NCBI GenBank assembly: GCA_030704615.1
Contig: CM060732.1
Span: 40,281,053 to 40,345,052, forward strand
From: Takakia lepidozioides
Taxonomy: Eukaryota; Streptophyta; Takakiopsida; Takakiales; Takakiaceae
DNA: 64,000 nt
Direction of reading: 5' to 3'
The translations under genes were made by a program, and so were the position numbers. Of the stretch, positions 33,584 to 45,270 are shown piece after piece. Every line of letters begins with the position of its first letter. Within the stretch, counting starts at the first letter, position 1. The notes beneath the pieces were generated by a model, which was given only the letters and a program-made list of their open reading frames with translations, had not been told where the DNA came from and searched no databases.

Positions 33584-36500
33584 ATGGCTTCCTCTGAAGC
33601 GGAGTTCTTCTCACGACAAACCAGTGCCGTTCCCCAGGAAGTCCTTGACAATGGATTGCAATTGTTCTGGAACATGTCTTGGCTACCCGTTTTCAGCTGC
33701 AGAATGGCTCCATCTTTTTTGGAGAAAGAGTTTTACGATCTGAAAGGGAAGTTGGTGAAATTTCTTTCCAAAACCGTGATGAACGGCTCATATCAGCCAG
33801 TGGAGAGTGCGTCCTCCTGGTCGATACAGAGTACTTGGAGAGCCTCGGCGAAAGTCCCTTGGGTCATATGTGACGCCCGGGACTGCTGCTTTCGGTCGTT
33901 GAAGACAAGAGGGAGGTGGTGGTGAAAAAGAACAGACTTCCTCCACTCCAATCGTTTGAGCTTTCGGATTCTTCGATGATGACATAATGAAATTCCAAAT
34001 CCAGTCCTTCCTCTGTGGTTGCAGAAGCTGATGAAGAAGAGATTTGTAGTGTCATTCCAAAATTGCGGGGCGATGGGAGGAATGGCTGGATTCAAAAGTG
34101 AGTTCGGGGAATTGATTGGGAATCTCTTTGAAGCAGGTGCCTGTGAAGTTCTTGCCGGAGACTTTTGATGGCCGATATCCTATTCGAGCTGCCTCCTCCT
34201 CCGCGAGTTGGAGGTGTAACAATCATGATGCATGGAATGGACAAGAAACACGACGGGCACCCGTGGTGCAAACAAAAACATCAAATATTCCGAATGATGA
34301 CAAGCTTGTTTTCAGGAGGACAGTTTGCAATGGACACTTAGGTGTGATAATTTGAATTGCAGACCCTTTCTTCTTTCTTCAGTCTGGAGTTCATAATCAA
34401 AGCGAATGGGAGGGTCTGGCGAGAATCCATTTCAGCCTGGGACTGCCCCTCCACCGGCAAACACTTTCATCTGCAAATTCTGCAACTTGTGCCATCCTGC
34501 TTGGCGCTCTGCGGAGCAAGAATGTACTATGTTGTCCACCGTTTGAATACATGACGAGAGCTTGTGTGCATTTTTGGATTCCATCCCATCCTGTCTCGAA
34601 GGGGATTACAGGGAGAGTGTTTGAGACAGTATCGAGGTTGATCAAACAGGAGTTCGGAGAAACCCATCCGCAACAACATCTGCAATTGCTCTTGGGCGCC
34701 AGCAGTCCTTCTTGAAAGCCATATTTTGAGTGAAGGAGATTCTGTGGGACTAAACTTGACGGTGCAGGCATTGGACCTGGTCATGGATCATTTCTCCACT
34801 TTAAGTTCACCTAACATTCGGCATCAGATCAATGCATTGAGAATGGGCTCTGGGATCAAGAGGCTACATAGACAATATTTTGGAATTGAAACGACTGAGC
34901 AAGTACGATTACATCCAGGACAATGTATTCCCAGGTCAAGGTGCCATCAAAGTTTTTTCTTTTCCAAATGTCGACTGTTGGGGAGGGCAGTGGGGTTAGC
35001 CTCGTGAAGCGGATGCAGAAGACTGGGGACTTGCAACTGTTTTCTTATGTTTGATCATGTGAAACGAGTGAAGGATTGGACGACAATGGCTTGTCATGTC
35101 TACTCTCCAGTGTACCAACGAGTTATGACAATTGCAGTTTGTGACATGCAATCCGAGGATACGGATCCCCAGAAGCTCATGTGGAATTCCCTGATACGTG
35201 TCATGGGCTGCCATGGGCTGCCATCTCCAAATTTCGCAGGTTTCATGGCGGATAGTGCTCAAGCAAATTTCAATGCTATTCGTATTGTCTTCGGATCGGG
35301 CGACCCAAAGTGCCTATGCCAGGAAGAGAGCGTACATGTCTATTCATTGGACACAATCTCTGGAAAAACATACAAAGTCGGACATCAAACCAGAGATGCA
35401 GACTCACAACCGTAATTGGTGCAAAGAGTACAAAGATGCTAGAACAATGAAGGAGGCGACACTTTGTTCCCATAATTCGTGCCTGGTGGTTCTCTCTGGA
35501 GCTGCATCACTTGAGAAGTATGAGAGCATTGGAAGATTGGCTGGCGTTTTTGGCACTTCCGGTATATACAGTGGGGAGCAGCCATGACAATGGTACGAGG
35601 CTTCTATTTCATGCTTTATTTCATACATTTGCTTTCCATATTTTTGACTCATTGCTTTCTTTATGTTGTTTCCTGTGCACTCTTCTGAAGTGTGGTTATC
35701 CTCTTTGCAGAACATGTCCATTGAGGAAATGGCGGACATGCCATCTTGCAATTTGGCAGAAACTGTCCACAATGCATGGTTGCAGCAGTCTGGGAAACGA
35801 GGTCGGGATTTGGTATGTGGCAACAACAGATGATTTGATACGTGCCTTGCAACAACAACAACCCGATACCGTGATTTCTTACAGGTGGGGTTGGTGGCAA
35901 GGGTCCGGACAAATCGGAGTTGATGTTGCGTGCTGCAAACAGATCTGGGGATCCATCAAGATAGCACGGCGGTGAGCATGTAGGCCCAGGGAACGCCACT
36001 TGTTTCTAGAGTTCCACATCTTGAAGGGGAGGAGGAGATTCGGCTCCTGTAAGAGGAAATTGAAACACTCCACCTGGTTCGGATTCAGATTCCACAGGGC
36101 AGACCGTGATAACTTCTCGAAGCCTCGTGTTTCCCCTGCATGACAGCTCCATGTCCGGAACCTCCATTGTGGAGGAACTCCAACACCGACGGCAAGCTCC
36201 AGCATCAAACCGTGCCACTGAAATGGTGCAGAGAGAACAACCCCCTTGATGTCTTGAGTCCGCATGCCCCGACCACGTTTGGCACATAGAACGCACAAGT
36301 GTCGTGTCTCGTGTGAAATGTACAGCGAATCAGGGCAACTAATTTCGAGAAGTGCACTTCACTATATCCAGAGGTGGTTTGCCGGACTCCTGCTATCCGA
36401 CTTCACCAACGGCTTGATGCGTCCATACGGTCCAACCAAAGCCAAAGAACCACAATTTCTGGTTCTGTTCATATGATTGTGGCCAGAGGTTGCATGGAAC

Positions 36501-36900
36501 TGTGCGCCCTTCCGTAGTGATGAAGCCAATCCTCCTCCAAACCGTTTGGAATCCACCGTGAAGGTTGGCCGTGAAGGTGGGAACACATCTCAGCTTTCAG
36601 GGATTGAAATGCTGGAGGAGGCAGGTTTTCCTTGCGAGACAAACCCAAACTCCATGCATGTGCTACTACTAGCGTTCTCCCGGGTCCCCCGGCGGCAAAT
36701 CCTGACTTGTGGCCAACCAAACGAGATGGAAAGCTCGTTCGGCGTTTCTCTCCAACCGCTGAACACTTTGGCAAGTGGAGTCCGCAAGAATGCTCCAAGC
36801 TCGGTCGGAAGCACCACGGAAGTACCCGATCCAGGATATGGTCGGGTATTCACAATAAGCACTGCCACATCTGCTGTTCATGACAGGACCTAGACATCAC
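33584..36900 (+). pseudogene. MULE-type DDE transposase, heavily frameshifted
   Basis: Translated pieces in three frames align into one protein. MASSEAEFFSRQTSAVPQEV starts at 33584. RMYYVV and MTRACVHFWIPSHPVSKG (34.52-34.60 kb) resemble the Cys/His module of plant MULE transposases (C--RMY--VP...RACIH-----HPV). Then LSKYDYIQDNVFPGQGAIKV; the first acidic block MFDHVKRVKDWTTMACH (35.05 kb); GFMADSAQANFNAIRIVFG with the second aspartate (35.24 kb); HWTQSLEKHTKSDIKPEMQ; and after a probable intron (35601-35710) MPSCNLAETVHNAWLQQSG with the likely glutamate. KSELMLRAANRSGDPS follows. The end is uncertain. At least six shifts or stops make it inactive. It is the source of the mobility assignment for the element. 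Confidence 0.65.
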
Positions 36901-37519
36901 GGTTTCCAATTTCCCCAATTGCCACATGTCCTGATTTTGTGAATATGCTATCAACAGTTTGGGCAAGGAGGTAAATCATACCCTGCAACATTTGTATTTC
37001 ATATTTTTGAGGAGGATGGTTGCGATCCCCCCAAACGTGACAACTCATTAACCAGGCCACTATGAGTTTCAACGAGTCGATACTCTTTTGCAGCGGATAC
37101 AACCCACATGGGGTAGCATGAACTAGGTAATGGGTATGTGGATGCACCATGATTTGAAATGTGTAATTCACATCAATTCGTCGCTGTGCAATGATTGGCC
37201 TCCCAAACTATACGGAGTGAGGTTGAGTGACAACTTTTAGGTAGTGCACATATTGTCATTGCCCCGTTCGAAGTCTACAGTCTTGCTGTCGCTAAGCAAT
37301 ACAATAATATTTTTGAAGATGATCATAACCTCTCATTGTTATTGGAGGAGGGAGGAAGTCTTCTCGTGGCAGCCTTTATGGCGCACACTTTGTGAGGATA
37401 TTTTGTCGTCTTCGTAATTGTAAAAGTGAAACAAGCATTTGTAATTGCACAATGTGGACTGCTGCAATTGTAGGCCTCAACGCTCGTCTTGATTCTATTT
37501 AGGCAAGATTCTGCATTAA
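36901..37519. other. Non-coding stretch before the right transposon end
   Basis: No gene or repeat recognised between the transposase remnant and the right terminal region. Confidence 0.4.
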
Positions 37520-37722
37520 TTCCACGGAATAGGACATCCACGGTATAGGCGGGAATGTTAATGCGACGTGGCAGTGACGGACAGTGCCACGTCATCATTC
37601 ACCGCCACATCAGCATGCTGACATGACGCTCACGACACGTCAGCGTGTGTGCAGCTCACGCCACGTCACTCCTGCTGAGCGTACGCTCGCGCGCTCACGT
37701 GCAACGCTCACGCCATTGCGGC
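37520..37722 (-). repeat. Right terminal inverted region with CCACGTCA boxes
   Basis: About 200 bp. Inverted partner of the left end: TTCCACGG...GCGGGAAT inside, CGCGCTCACGTG and GCTCACGCC outside. CCACGTCA occurs at 37587 and 37661, with ACACGTCA between them. Confidence 0.65.
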
Positions 37723-37735
37723 GTTGCATCGTCAA
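37723..37735 (+). repeat. Right target-site duplication
   Basis: GTTGCATCGTCAA, identical to the PPR remnant at 23.41 kb and followed, as there, by AGCTGGAATTGTGGTAGATG. Confidence 0.65.
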
Positions 37736-37805
37736 AGCTGGAATTGTGGTAGATGTCATTTTGAACAATACCCTTGTGGAAGGGAGGGTTCAACAATATG
37801 GCTAA
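37723..37805 (+). pseudogene. Right half of the interrupted PPR remnant
   Basis: Reads KAGIVVDVILNNTLVEGRVQQ and continues into the AATATGGCTAAGCGAA phrase that corresponds to 23.49 kb. The left half ends at 26391. Confidence 0.7.
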
Positions 37806-37819
37806 GCGAAGGATAGAGT

Positions 37820-38840
37820 GTAATGACTGCTAATGAAGGCACTTCTTCAATTCACCTTGTTTTTCCTCTTATCAGAATCGCCCCTAATTATTCATGTCTG
37901 AATTCTGCAAGTTAGCTGGTTGAGTGAAGCTTTGATAGTTTGGAGTGACTTTGACATGATTCTGCCAATGTGACAATGGAAAGTATCAGAAACAGGTAAC
38001 ACAGACGAGGAGAAGTTGTGGGAATGAATATTTTTCTGACCCCCGTCAATGGTGGGACAATCGAGGCAAGAAGGTGAATGTTTGTTGGATTATAGAGAGT
38101 AGCAGATGCAATTAAGCGTAGGAACTAGTGTGATAAGTTGAGTTGGGTGCTTCCTAGAACAAGTCTAGGCTGTCATCGTCAACTGCTAGCAACAAGGACA
38201 AGGTTGTATGCATGATTCGTGCGAGGCATGGATAGTTGAAAGGAGCAAGGATGAGTGTGGGTGCAGATTCACCCAAGAGGGCCAGACTTCAAGCTCCAGA
38301 TTAACTATGAAGCTACAAGAAACCTGCAGGGGTAGATGGTCAACTGGCAGCAACGGCAAAATGATAAAATCAGACATTGTTAATGAAGGCATCTTCTTCA
38401 GCAATTTCACCCTGTTTTTCCCTCTTATTAGAATCGGTCCAAAATTTCCATGTTTGAATTATGCAAATTAACTGGTTGAGTGAATCTAGTTTGGAGTGAC
38501 TTTGACATGATACTGCTATGTGACAACATGAAAGTATCAAAAACAAGTAACAGACATGAGGAGAAAGCTGTGGAATGAACCTTTTCTGCCCCCAGTCAAT
38601 GATGGGACAACCGAGGCAAAAAGGTGAATGCCTGCTACTTCAGAGAGTAGCAGACGCAATTGAGCATAGGAACTAGTGTGATAAGTGAGTTGGGTGTTTC
38701 TAGAACAAATGTAGGTTGTTATTGTCAGCACTACTAGCAGCAACGCAAGGATGAATGCATGATTTGTGCAGGGGCATGGATAGCTGAAGGAGCAGGGATA
38801 GAGTGTGGTCCAGATTCATCTAGAGGGCCAAATTTCAAGC
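37820..38840. repeat. Tandem pair of ~500-bp blocks
   Basis: Unit 1 (about 37827-38377) and unit 2 (about 38378-38840) share AATTCTGCAAGTTAGCTGG-type sequence, GTTTGGAGTGACTTTGACATG, AACTAGTGTGATAAG and GCATGGATAG in the same order. The first 140 bp also occur at 22.73 kb. No coding frame is evident. Confidence 0.75.
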
Positions 38841-39840
38841 AAAAGATTTACCTATGATTCCCTGTGGATCAATAACTACAAGAAACCTCCATGGTAGATG
38901 GTCTATTCCGTGGAACTCACTGAAGTCTTGCATTATGAGGATCAGAACTGCTTGACTTGCACGAGGCTTGACCCTTAGGCAATCCCAGAGCAACAGTAAC
39001 TTTTGGGCTGCTTTTTTATTTTGTGTTTTTATTTTGTCCCATAAGCTCTTTGAGCTTTGAAGATGTAATAAAGTACCATTTTGTTTCATTTCATTCATTT
39101 TCATTTCATTTTGTTTCATGGCATGTCTTCATCGTTTGTGCATTTTCTAATGCATGATTAGTTCTCTTGTATGGCATTACTAGTCGACTCACTACAAACA
39201 CCAAAACTCCAAGCATGAATCACTATGAATGATTGTTCAAGTAATTCGAGCACTTCATGTAAAGTAGTAAAGCAGTGGTTGCGCCAACTTCCGCAGTCGC
39301 AATTGCCACTGGGCATGTAGCACTGCAAGTTATGTGGTCTACTACCAAGTGGCGCCCGGCCCGTGGCAACGTGGCAGCAGTGGTGCTCGTCGTGGCGCCG
39401 CCACGTCGGCATCCACATCGTCGTCCCCGTCCGCGTCCATGTGTCACCGCGCTTCAGTGAGTCGGTCCACTCATCCGGAGGGAAAAGTCAAAATCAGCCC
39501 AAAAGGTCAGACACACGGGCGGCCTGCCTAGTTGCGCCACGTGGTTCTTCAGCATAAATCGCATTAATCGCTGAGCCCGTTGTTCGCGCGTCTGCGTTCC
39601 CTTACCACTCCAATCATTGGATGTCCAACCCAACTACCACGTCTGTTGTAACTAGTGTTGTAACTTCCAGTCGATCCAGTTTTGAATTTTACGACTCAAA
39701 ATGAGTCGTTACCCCAGTGGTAAATGACACGAATGCTCTAGTGTCAACAAGGTGGGTCACCACGAGCAGCACTACCTACACTGCTCAGCTTCCCAGGATC
39801 GCATGCTTTCCGGGATAGTGGACCTGGCCTCATGTGGGAT
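38841..39840. other. Spacer with GC-rich CACGT-motif cluster
   Basis: No gene. About 39360-39560 is unusually GC-rich and holds ACGTGGCAG (39369), GCCACGTC (39400) and GCCACGTGG near 39536. These resemble the motif style of the transposon ends, so it may be the end of a related or non-autonomous element; no partner end was found. Confidence 0.35.
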
Positions 39841-39849
39841 GCTCAGTTC

Positions 39850-42800
39850 CAGCAGTTAGTGGAGCCTAATGCCGACGAGCGAGAGTGGGCTATGGGTTTT
39901 TCCATTGGGACCACGGCGATGCCTTCTCTTTTGAGGCATCACGTCGTCAGGTGTTGGGGCAAGCAATGGATCTAAATTGCTTGACCTGGATTATCAGCTT
40001 GGCTATGGCTGAGCAATGTAGAGTGCAAAGTGCACTTCCCTTGACGGTCTCTCTGCCTACCGAGACGGTACAGGCAGTGAGTGGGGGCGAGCCGGTGAGA
40101 CCACGGGGGTAGACATCCATGGCACACGTGGGAGGTGCTCGAGGTTCAGAGAGAGTTGGGCCAAGGCGGCTGTGATGATGAGGTTGGGGATTCTTCTCGG
40201 GTTGAGGAGGTCCCTCAAGGATGAGATGATGGGGCAGGATGAGGCCTATCATTGACTGAGCAGGCAGGGGAGTACTGCTCAAGAGGTTGCGGCATAGCAA
40301 CCACGGGACGCGTCTCTACCTCTAAGTCTACTGGACTTAAGGTTGCAGTTACGGAGGGCAATTGGGAGCCTGACATTGGACCCATTGTCACTGGAGGAGA
40401 GAGACGACGTATACGGCGGTTCATGAGGGCTTACAGAAATTGCTTTGCCTTCAGTTTGAAGGATTTGGGAGCATTGAAGGGTCAGGAGATTCGTATTGAG
40501 TTGGCCACCGGACACGCCAATCTTTCGGAGACCCTATAGATACAGTGACATGGAGAGGTCTTTGATTCAAATGAGGACTCAAGATCTCTGGGAGACTGGT
40601 TTGGTGGAGCTCTCTAGTGAGAGGATGCTTCAGCCATGGTGATGCCAGCCAAGAAGGATGTCTATGGCAATTGGACGGAGAGACGTATGTGCGGTGATTA
40701 CCGGCCTGTAAATCGTCAGACCAAGTCTGATAAGTATGCCATGCCCACACCGGAGGAGATCTTTGAGCACGGGAAGGATTGGCCTCTATCATTGGCGATT
40801 CTTACTCATTTGGGCTTTAAGAACGCTCCTGCAGAATTCCAGAGAGTCCTGGACTGATTCTAGCAGGGGTGGACTTTGCTCGTGCTACAAGATGACATCA
40901 TCATCTTTAAATGTTAAAATGCTACGGTGGAGGAGCACAAAGAACACCTTCAGGTGGTATTTGAGCGCTTGAGAGCGCACGGATTAAAATTACATCCGGG
41001 GAAGTGCAAGTTCTTCCACAACCAGATTGAGTATCTGGGGCACATGATATATCCTGGAGGATTGGGGGTGCAGCAGACTAAGGTAGAGGCCATTGCACAG
41101 ATTCCACGTCCCACGGATGTGAGCGGAGTTTGAGCTTTCATGGGGTTGGCAAACTACTATAGACGGTTTGTCAAGGGATTTAGTGCTATTGCAAAGGCTC
41201 TAACCAAGCTGACCAAGGTAGACCAGGAGTGGCAGTGGGAAGATGACAAGAGCGAGCTTTTCAGGAGCTCAAGGCAAAGGTTGACCTCGGCGTCGATCTT
41301 GAGACGACCTATCAGGGGGCGTCTCTTTCAGGTGCATACAGATTGGAGCATGCTGGGGCTTGGAGCGGTGCTCACACAGGTGGATGATGAGGAAAGAGAG
41401 TTCGTAGTGGCTTATGCTAGTCGCTCGAACAACGTTGCAGAGTCTAAGTATAGCTCATATGAGGGGGAGTGCTTAGCTGCAGTGTGGGTCGTGGCATACT
41501 TCAGGTGCTATCTATACGGCAATCTCTTCACCCTTGTCACGGATCACCAGCCACTCAAGTGGTTGATGGAGTCAGACAAGCTTACATGGAAGCTTGCACG
41601 GTGGGCACTTATACTCCAAGATTATGACTTTCAGGTTGTGCATCGACCGGGTTCGGTCAATAGGGATGCGGATGGATTGAGTCGCAATCCATGCACGAGC
41701 CAGCAGGATGACACTGGAGCTCGGTGGCATGGTAAGACGAACGAGGAGATGGTATCGGGATGACATGCATCTGCCTTTTTGTGTATCTTGGCATTGGGAG
41801 GTCAGGTTGGACCTACAACAGGGATGACTGTAGACGGAGTGTCTGAGGACCCTGAGGCTAGAGATGAGCTAGGTGGTGCCAGAGATATACATGAGGATTT
41901 GGTTGTGTTGGACTACCTCCGCACTGGAGACACGGCAGCTAGTGTGACTGCCAAGGAGAGGGATCGGATCCTGCAACGAGCCAAGAGGTTCAAGTGGGAG
42001 GGGATACACCTACTTTGAGTGTGGGAGGATGGTCGGGTGAGGATCATGCCTCACCCAACACAGCGTGCACGGTTAGTGCAGCATGCCCATGAGGAGTTGG
42101 GGGCATTTTGGAGTGCGACGTACTCATAGTTTACTGCAGGGGCAATATTGGTGGCGTGGTATGCACACAGAGGTGCAACAGTTTGTGGCTAGGTGCATGG
42201 TGGGTGACAGGGTGCGTGCTTCATTCAATGCCCCTACACCACAGTTGCATCCATTACCCATCATGGGATTGGGCTACGGGTGGAGTCTTGATTTCGCAGG
42301 GCCTTTGCCACTGACGATGCGTCACCACAGATATGTGTTGGTGATGGTGGAACACTTCTCCAAGTGGATTGAGTTGGTTCCATTGCCTGACAAGGCTAGT
42401 GAGGGGCTGCGTATGCAATCCTGGATCGTGTATTTAGCCGATTCGGTGCTCCAGTTGAGGTACTCACGGACCAAGGGAGAGAGTTCTTGGGGGAGTTTCA
42501 GGCTTTGTGTGATAAAGCCTTGATAGACCACCGTACCACTTCTCGGGATCATCCTGAGGCCGATGGCTTGACAGAGAGAGTGGTGCAGACGGTAAAGAGG
42601 GGTTTGCGCAAGTATGGCTTGCAAAACGAACACCTATGAGATTGGGATCTTCAGGTACCTTGGCTAGCCATGGGCTACAGGTTTAGCAAGCAAGCATCAC
42701 TTGCCTCCTTCTCACCATATTTCCTTTTCTTTGGCCGAGAGCCAGATTTGTCTGCGTCTATTCGTAGGGAGGCTGCAGTAGTCCTCAACTTTGATGATCT

Positions 42801-43560
42801 AGATGTGTGGACACAAACATGTGCCCAGCGGACATAGTTGTTCAAGAGAGTCATGCCTATGGCTTTTGAGAATCTTGCTATTGCCCAACACCGAGACACA
42901 TTGAGGTATGTCACTATACGTGTTCGGCCAGATGTTCGGCATTTCCACCCTGGGGACTATGTGTATCTGCAGCAGACAGCGCCTACGACCTTGGATGTCA
43001 CAGCAGGACGTGTGATTCTAAGGGTCAGGGAGGTGTTGCCTTCAGGAGTGTTGATTCTAGAGGGTCGAGATGACATGGTATGGAAGGACCATGTGCATAA
43101 TTGTGTGTCATGTCACCTTCCACATGTGGATGGGAGGATAGATCCCAACCTTGTAGTGGTACCTGCAGGATTGCGTTGCATGCTATGTGGGCATGATCGT
43201 GGTGCCGCCACTATGCTGGTGTGTAATCGATGCTCAAGAGGTTGGCACATGGGATGCTTGACACCACCTCTTGAGAGGGTTCCTAATGGAGATTGGTTAT
43301 GTCCACACTGCTTGGGATAGTGGCAGTTCACAAGACATGGGAGGCCAAGCTCATAGGAGTCAATACCCAAGATCTCAGGCTCAAGTTCACATGTTGCAAG
43401 ACGACGACTAACGATGGGGCAACTCTTGTACCCGGCCTCTTGATCTATTGAGTTTGAGTGTAGTATGGACAGTGGTGGAAGACTTAGTGAGGCTATGGCC
43501 ACTATCACATCTTGTGGCTACCTAGACTCAGAGGAACCTAAGCGCCAGCTAGGGGGGTGA
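39850..43560 (+). mobile_element. Ty3/gypsy LTR retrotransposon, internal region, decayed
   Basis: In order: pre-RT frame (FAFSLKDLGALKGQEIRIEL, 40.45 kb); RT (RRMCGDYRPVNRQTKSDKYA; GFKNAPAEFQRVLD; LQDDIIIF in place of YxDD); FMGLANYYRRFVKGFSAIAK; RNase H (FQVHTDWSMLGLGAVLTQ; LVTDHQPLKWLM; HRPGSVNRDADGLSR); integrase (HEELG; DFAGPLPLTMRH; DHPEADGLTERVVQTVKRG). An internal deletion removes the middle of the RT between EIFEHGKDW and LSLAILTHLGF, which includes the usual catalytic aspartate block. Stops occur near 40.53, 40.86, 41.13, 41.76, 42.02 and 42.83 kb. Gag and protease are not identifiable, and no 5' LTR was found. The integrase-first-RT order (RT, RH, INT) is the gypsy order. Confidence 0.85.
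42838..43320 (+). CDS. Integrase C-terminal segment ending in a PHD finger
   Basis: Open frame of 160 residues after a TAG. The first ~100 residues match gypsy integrase C-termini: FHPGDYVYLQQ, then RVILRVREVLPSGVLILEG. The last ~47 residues form a complete C4HC3 PHD finger (43177-43311): Cys114-x2-Cys117, Cys129-x2-Cys132, His137-x2-Cys140, Cys155-x2-Cys158, with the hallmark Trp two residues before the last pair (GDWLCPHC). PHD fingers read histone H3 tails. The position equals that of the chromodomain in chromoviruses, so it may direct integration to a chromatin mark. The stop follows two residues after the finger. Confidence 0.85.
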   Translation: MFKRVMPMAFENLAIAQHRDTLRYVTIRVRPDVRHFHPGDYVYLQQTAPTTLDVTAGRVILRVREVLPSGVLILEGRDDMVWKDHVHNCVSCHLPHVDGRIDPNLVVVPAGLRCMLCGHDRGAATMLVCNRCSRGWHMGCLTPPLERVPNGDWLCPHCLG

Positions 43561-43780
43561 TTGTGATGGGCTAGTGGTAGCCTAGTGATAGACTAGTGGC
43601 AGCCTAGTGGTTGGACTAGTGGCTGCACTAATGGTGGCTGGTGGCAGCCTAGTGGTGGACTAGTGGCTGCACTAGTGGTGGTTGGTGGCAGCCTAGTGGT
43701 TGGACTAGTGGCTGCACTAGTGGTGGCTAGTGGCAGCCTAGTGGTGCACTAGTTGTGGACTAGTGATAGACTAGTGTTTG
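43551..43780 (+). repeat. Polypurine tract and start of the 3' LTR with a minisatellite
   Basis: AGGGGGGTGA (43551-43560) fits a polypurine tract. The LTR would begin at 43562 with TGTGATGGGC. From 43570 to 43775 it is made of irregular repeats of GGCAGCCTAGTGGT, GGACTAGTGGCTGCACTAG and similar. The LTR's far end and its 5' partner were not found. Confidence 0.5.
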
Positions 43781-45270
43781 GTGTGCACATATGTTGTGTG
43801 GTTTTGGACAACGATGTAGTTATGTAGCGATATGTATGCGCACGACAAAATGGTTCTATATTTTTATGCATTGTCTGGTCCAAAGATAATGTGTAATTGC
43901 AACTGGAAGCCAACTTCAATGGACATTAATTACATATCCATCACTAGCTGACATCCACTTGTAGATAAGATGTTTGATGTGAGCTAGTATTTCTCACAGA
44001 AGTTTCAGTGCTCCTACTTCATGAAAGCACGCTCATATTTTTGACAGGCTGAATTTGCAATAGCGGAGGAGGTTATTGAGGTTATTGAGGAGGCATTGAA
44101 GGAGTCACTTCGGATTAGACCAGTGTTGGACCGGTATATGGGGGTGAGGCGGGGTATCAGCACGGGTAAGGGTATCGCAACAGGGTACCAGACCAGGTGG
44201 GTATAAGCAACTGGCAATACCCCGGGCAGAACATATTGGGGGCAATATAGTATAACGCTAATACCTGGGTTCCTACCAGACCAGCCTGGTATCGCAAGGA
44301 ATGCAGCTTTGTTGATACCAATACTATGTCTTCCGCCGTCGCTTACACCCTAGGTGTCAATATGTGGCGCGTTAAGGATTTAGGGTGCAGCAATGGAGAG
44401 TTGCGGCTCTTTGATTGAGACGATCTGAATGGCGATTTTGGGGGCTCTGATTTTGCCATTCAAAAATCTGCTTAAGCTGGGAGCATTGTCTCATTTATTA
44501 GCCTGTAATATAACTCTTGTTAGGTGACCTCAAATTACCTAAGGTGAGATCTGCTCCTTGTTATTATGAATTGTGGCACTCATCCGCAGAGGTGAGCACT
44601 TCAGCCGCTGAAGTGCTCACCTCAGCAGTATAATTTGGACAGATTTTTATTTTTCAGTTTAAAAATAAAAAATAAAAAAAATAACTATATTGCTACCAGT
44701 ATTGATATACCCCCAATATAAGATTTGAAATTTGAAATACTGATACCATACCATACCAGGCCAAACAAAAACAATATACATACCAGACTAGTACATTAAA
44801 ATGGGTTCGTATTTTTCACGTTTGAACATAATGGATTGGTTAGGATCTTTGTCATGACAGAAGGTAAATTCAATGATGTGGATAGTGAGGGAGGGGAGTG
44901 GACCTGTTGGTGCTGCCGACGAGATGGGGAGTCTTTGGACAAGAAGAATATCTGGACATAATCTTGCCAGATAGAGGCATGGGTTTAGCGCATGTACATG
45001 GTAGCAACCATGAAGGTATTATGTGGTCCGAACTTGCCCAACTTGGAACCATCCAACGTACTACTTACCCCACGACTGACATATTCACCTGGCACACACA
45101 TATCCATTCTAGCTGACATCCACTGAAGCTAGATTCCCGGACATAGCCCCCATTCGGGACCTGCATGCATATTTGACAGAAGAAACTATGGATCAAATCC
45201 GTGCATCGCCCACCTATCTAAAACCCTAGACATATCCAAATGGGTTACGCCACCTCAGCTGCTCCACCAT
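43781..45270. other. Unassigned stretch, probably LTR remainder and LINE debris
   Basis: No clear gene. Around 44.15-44.80 kb many GGTATCGCAA/GGTACCAGACCAG-like phrases repeat loosely. An open frame at 44898-45116 (+) is unrecognised and may belong to the LINE fragment that follows. Confidence 0.35.

Larger units (their letters stand above)
26392..37722. mobile_element. 11.3-kb DNA transposon with MULE-type transposase and ParB-methyltransferase gene
   Basis: Bounded by GTTGCATGGTCAA (26379-26391) and GTTGCATCGTCAA (37723-37735), which read as a target duplication inside PPR sequence whose uninterrupted form is at 23.41 kb. Inside come matching inverted ends: GGCGTGAGC (26404) against GCTCACGCC (37706), and CACGTGAGCGCG (26418) against CGCGCTCACGTG (37690). 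Subterminal ATTCCCGC...CCGCGGAA (26545-26576) is answered by an inverted version at 37520-37556. The interior holds two divergent genes. A 9-13-bp duplication and long diverged ends fit the Mutator-like superfamily, agreeing with the transposase type. Exact ends are inferred and may be off by several bases. Confidence 0.7.

Noticed and set aside
34430-34540. Zinc ribbon reading ICKFCNLCHPAW on the + strand
   Set aside because: It comes from a frame out of register with the transposase; the neighbouring frame gives the expected MULE phrases RMYYVV and MTRACVHFW.
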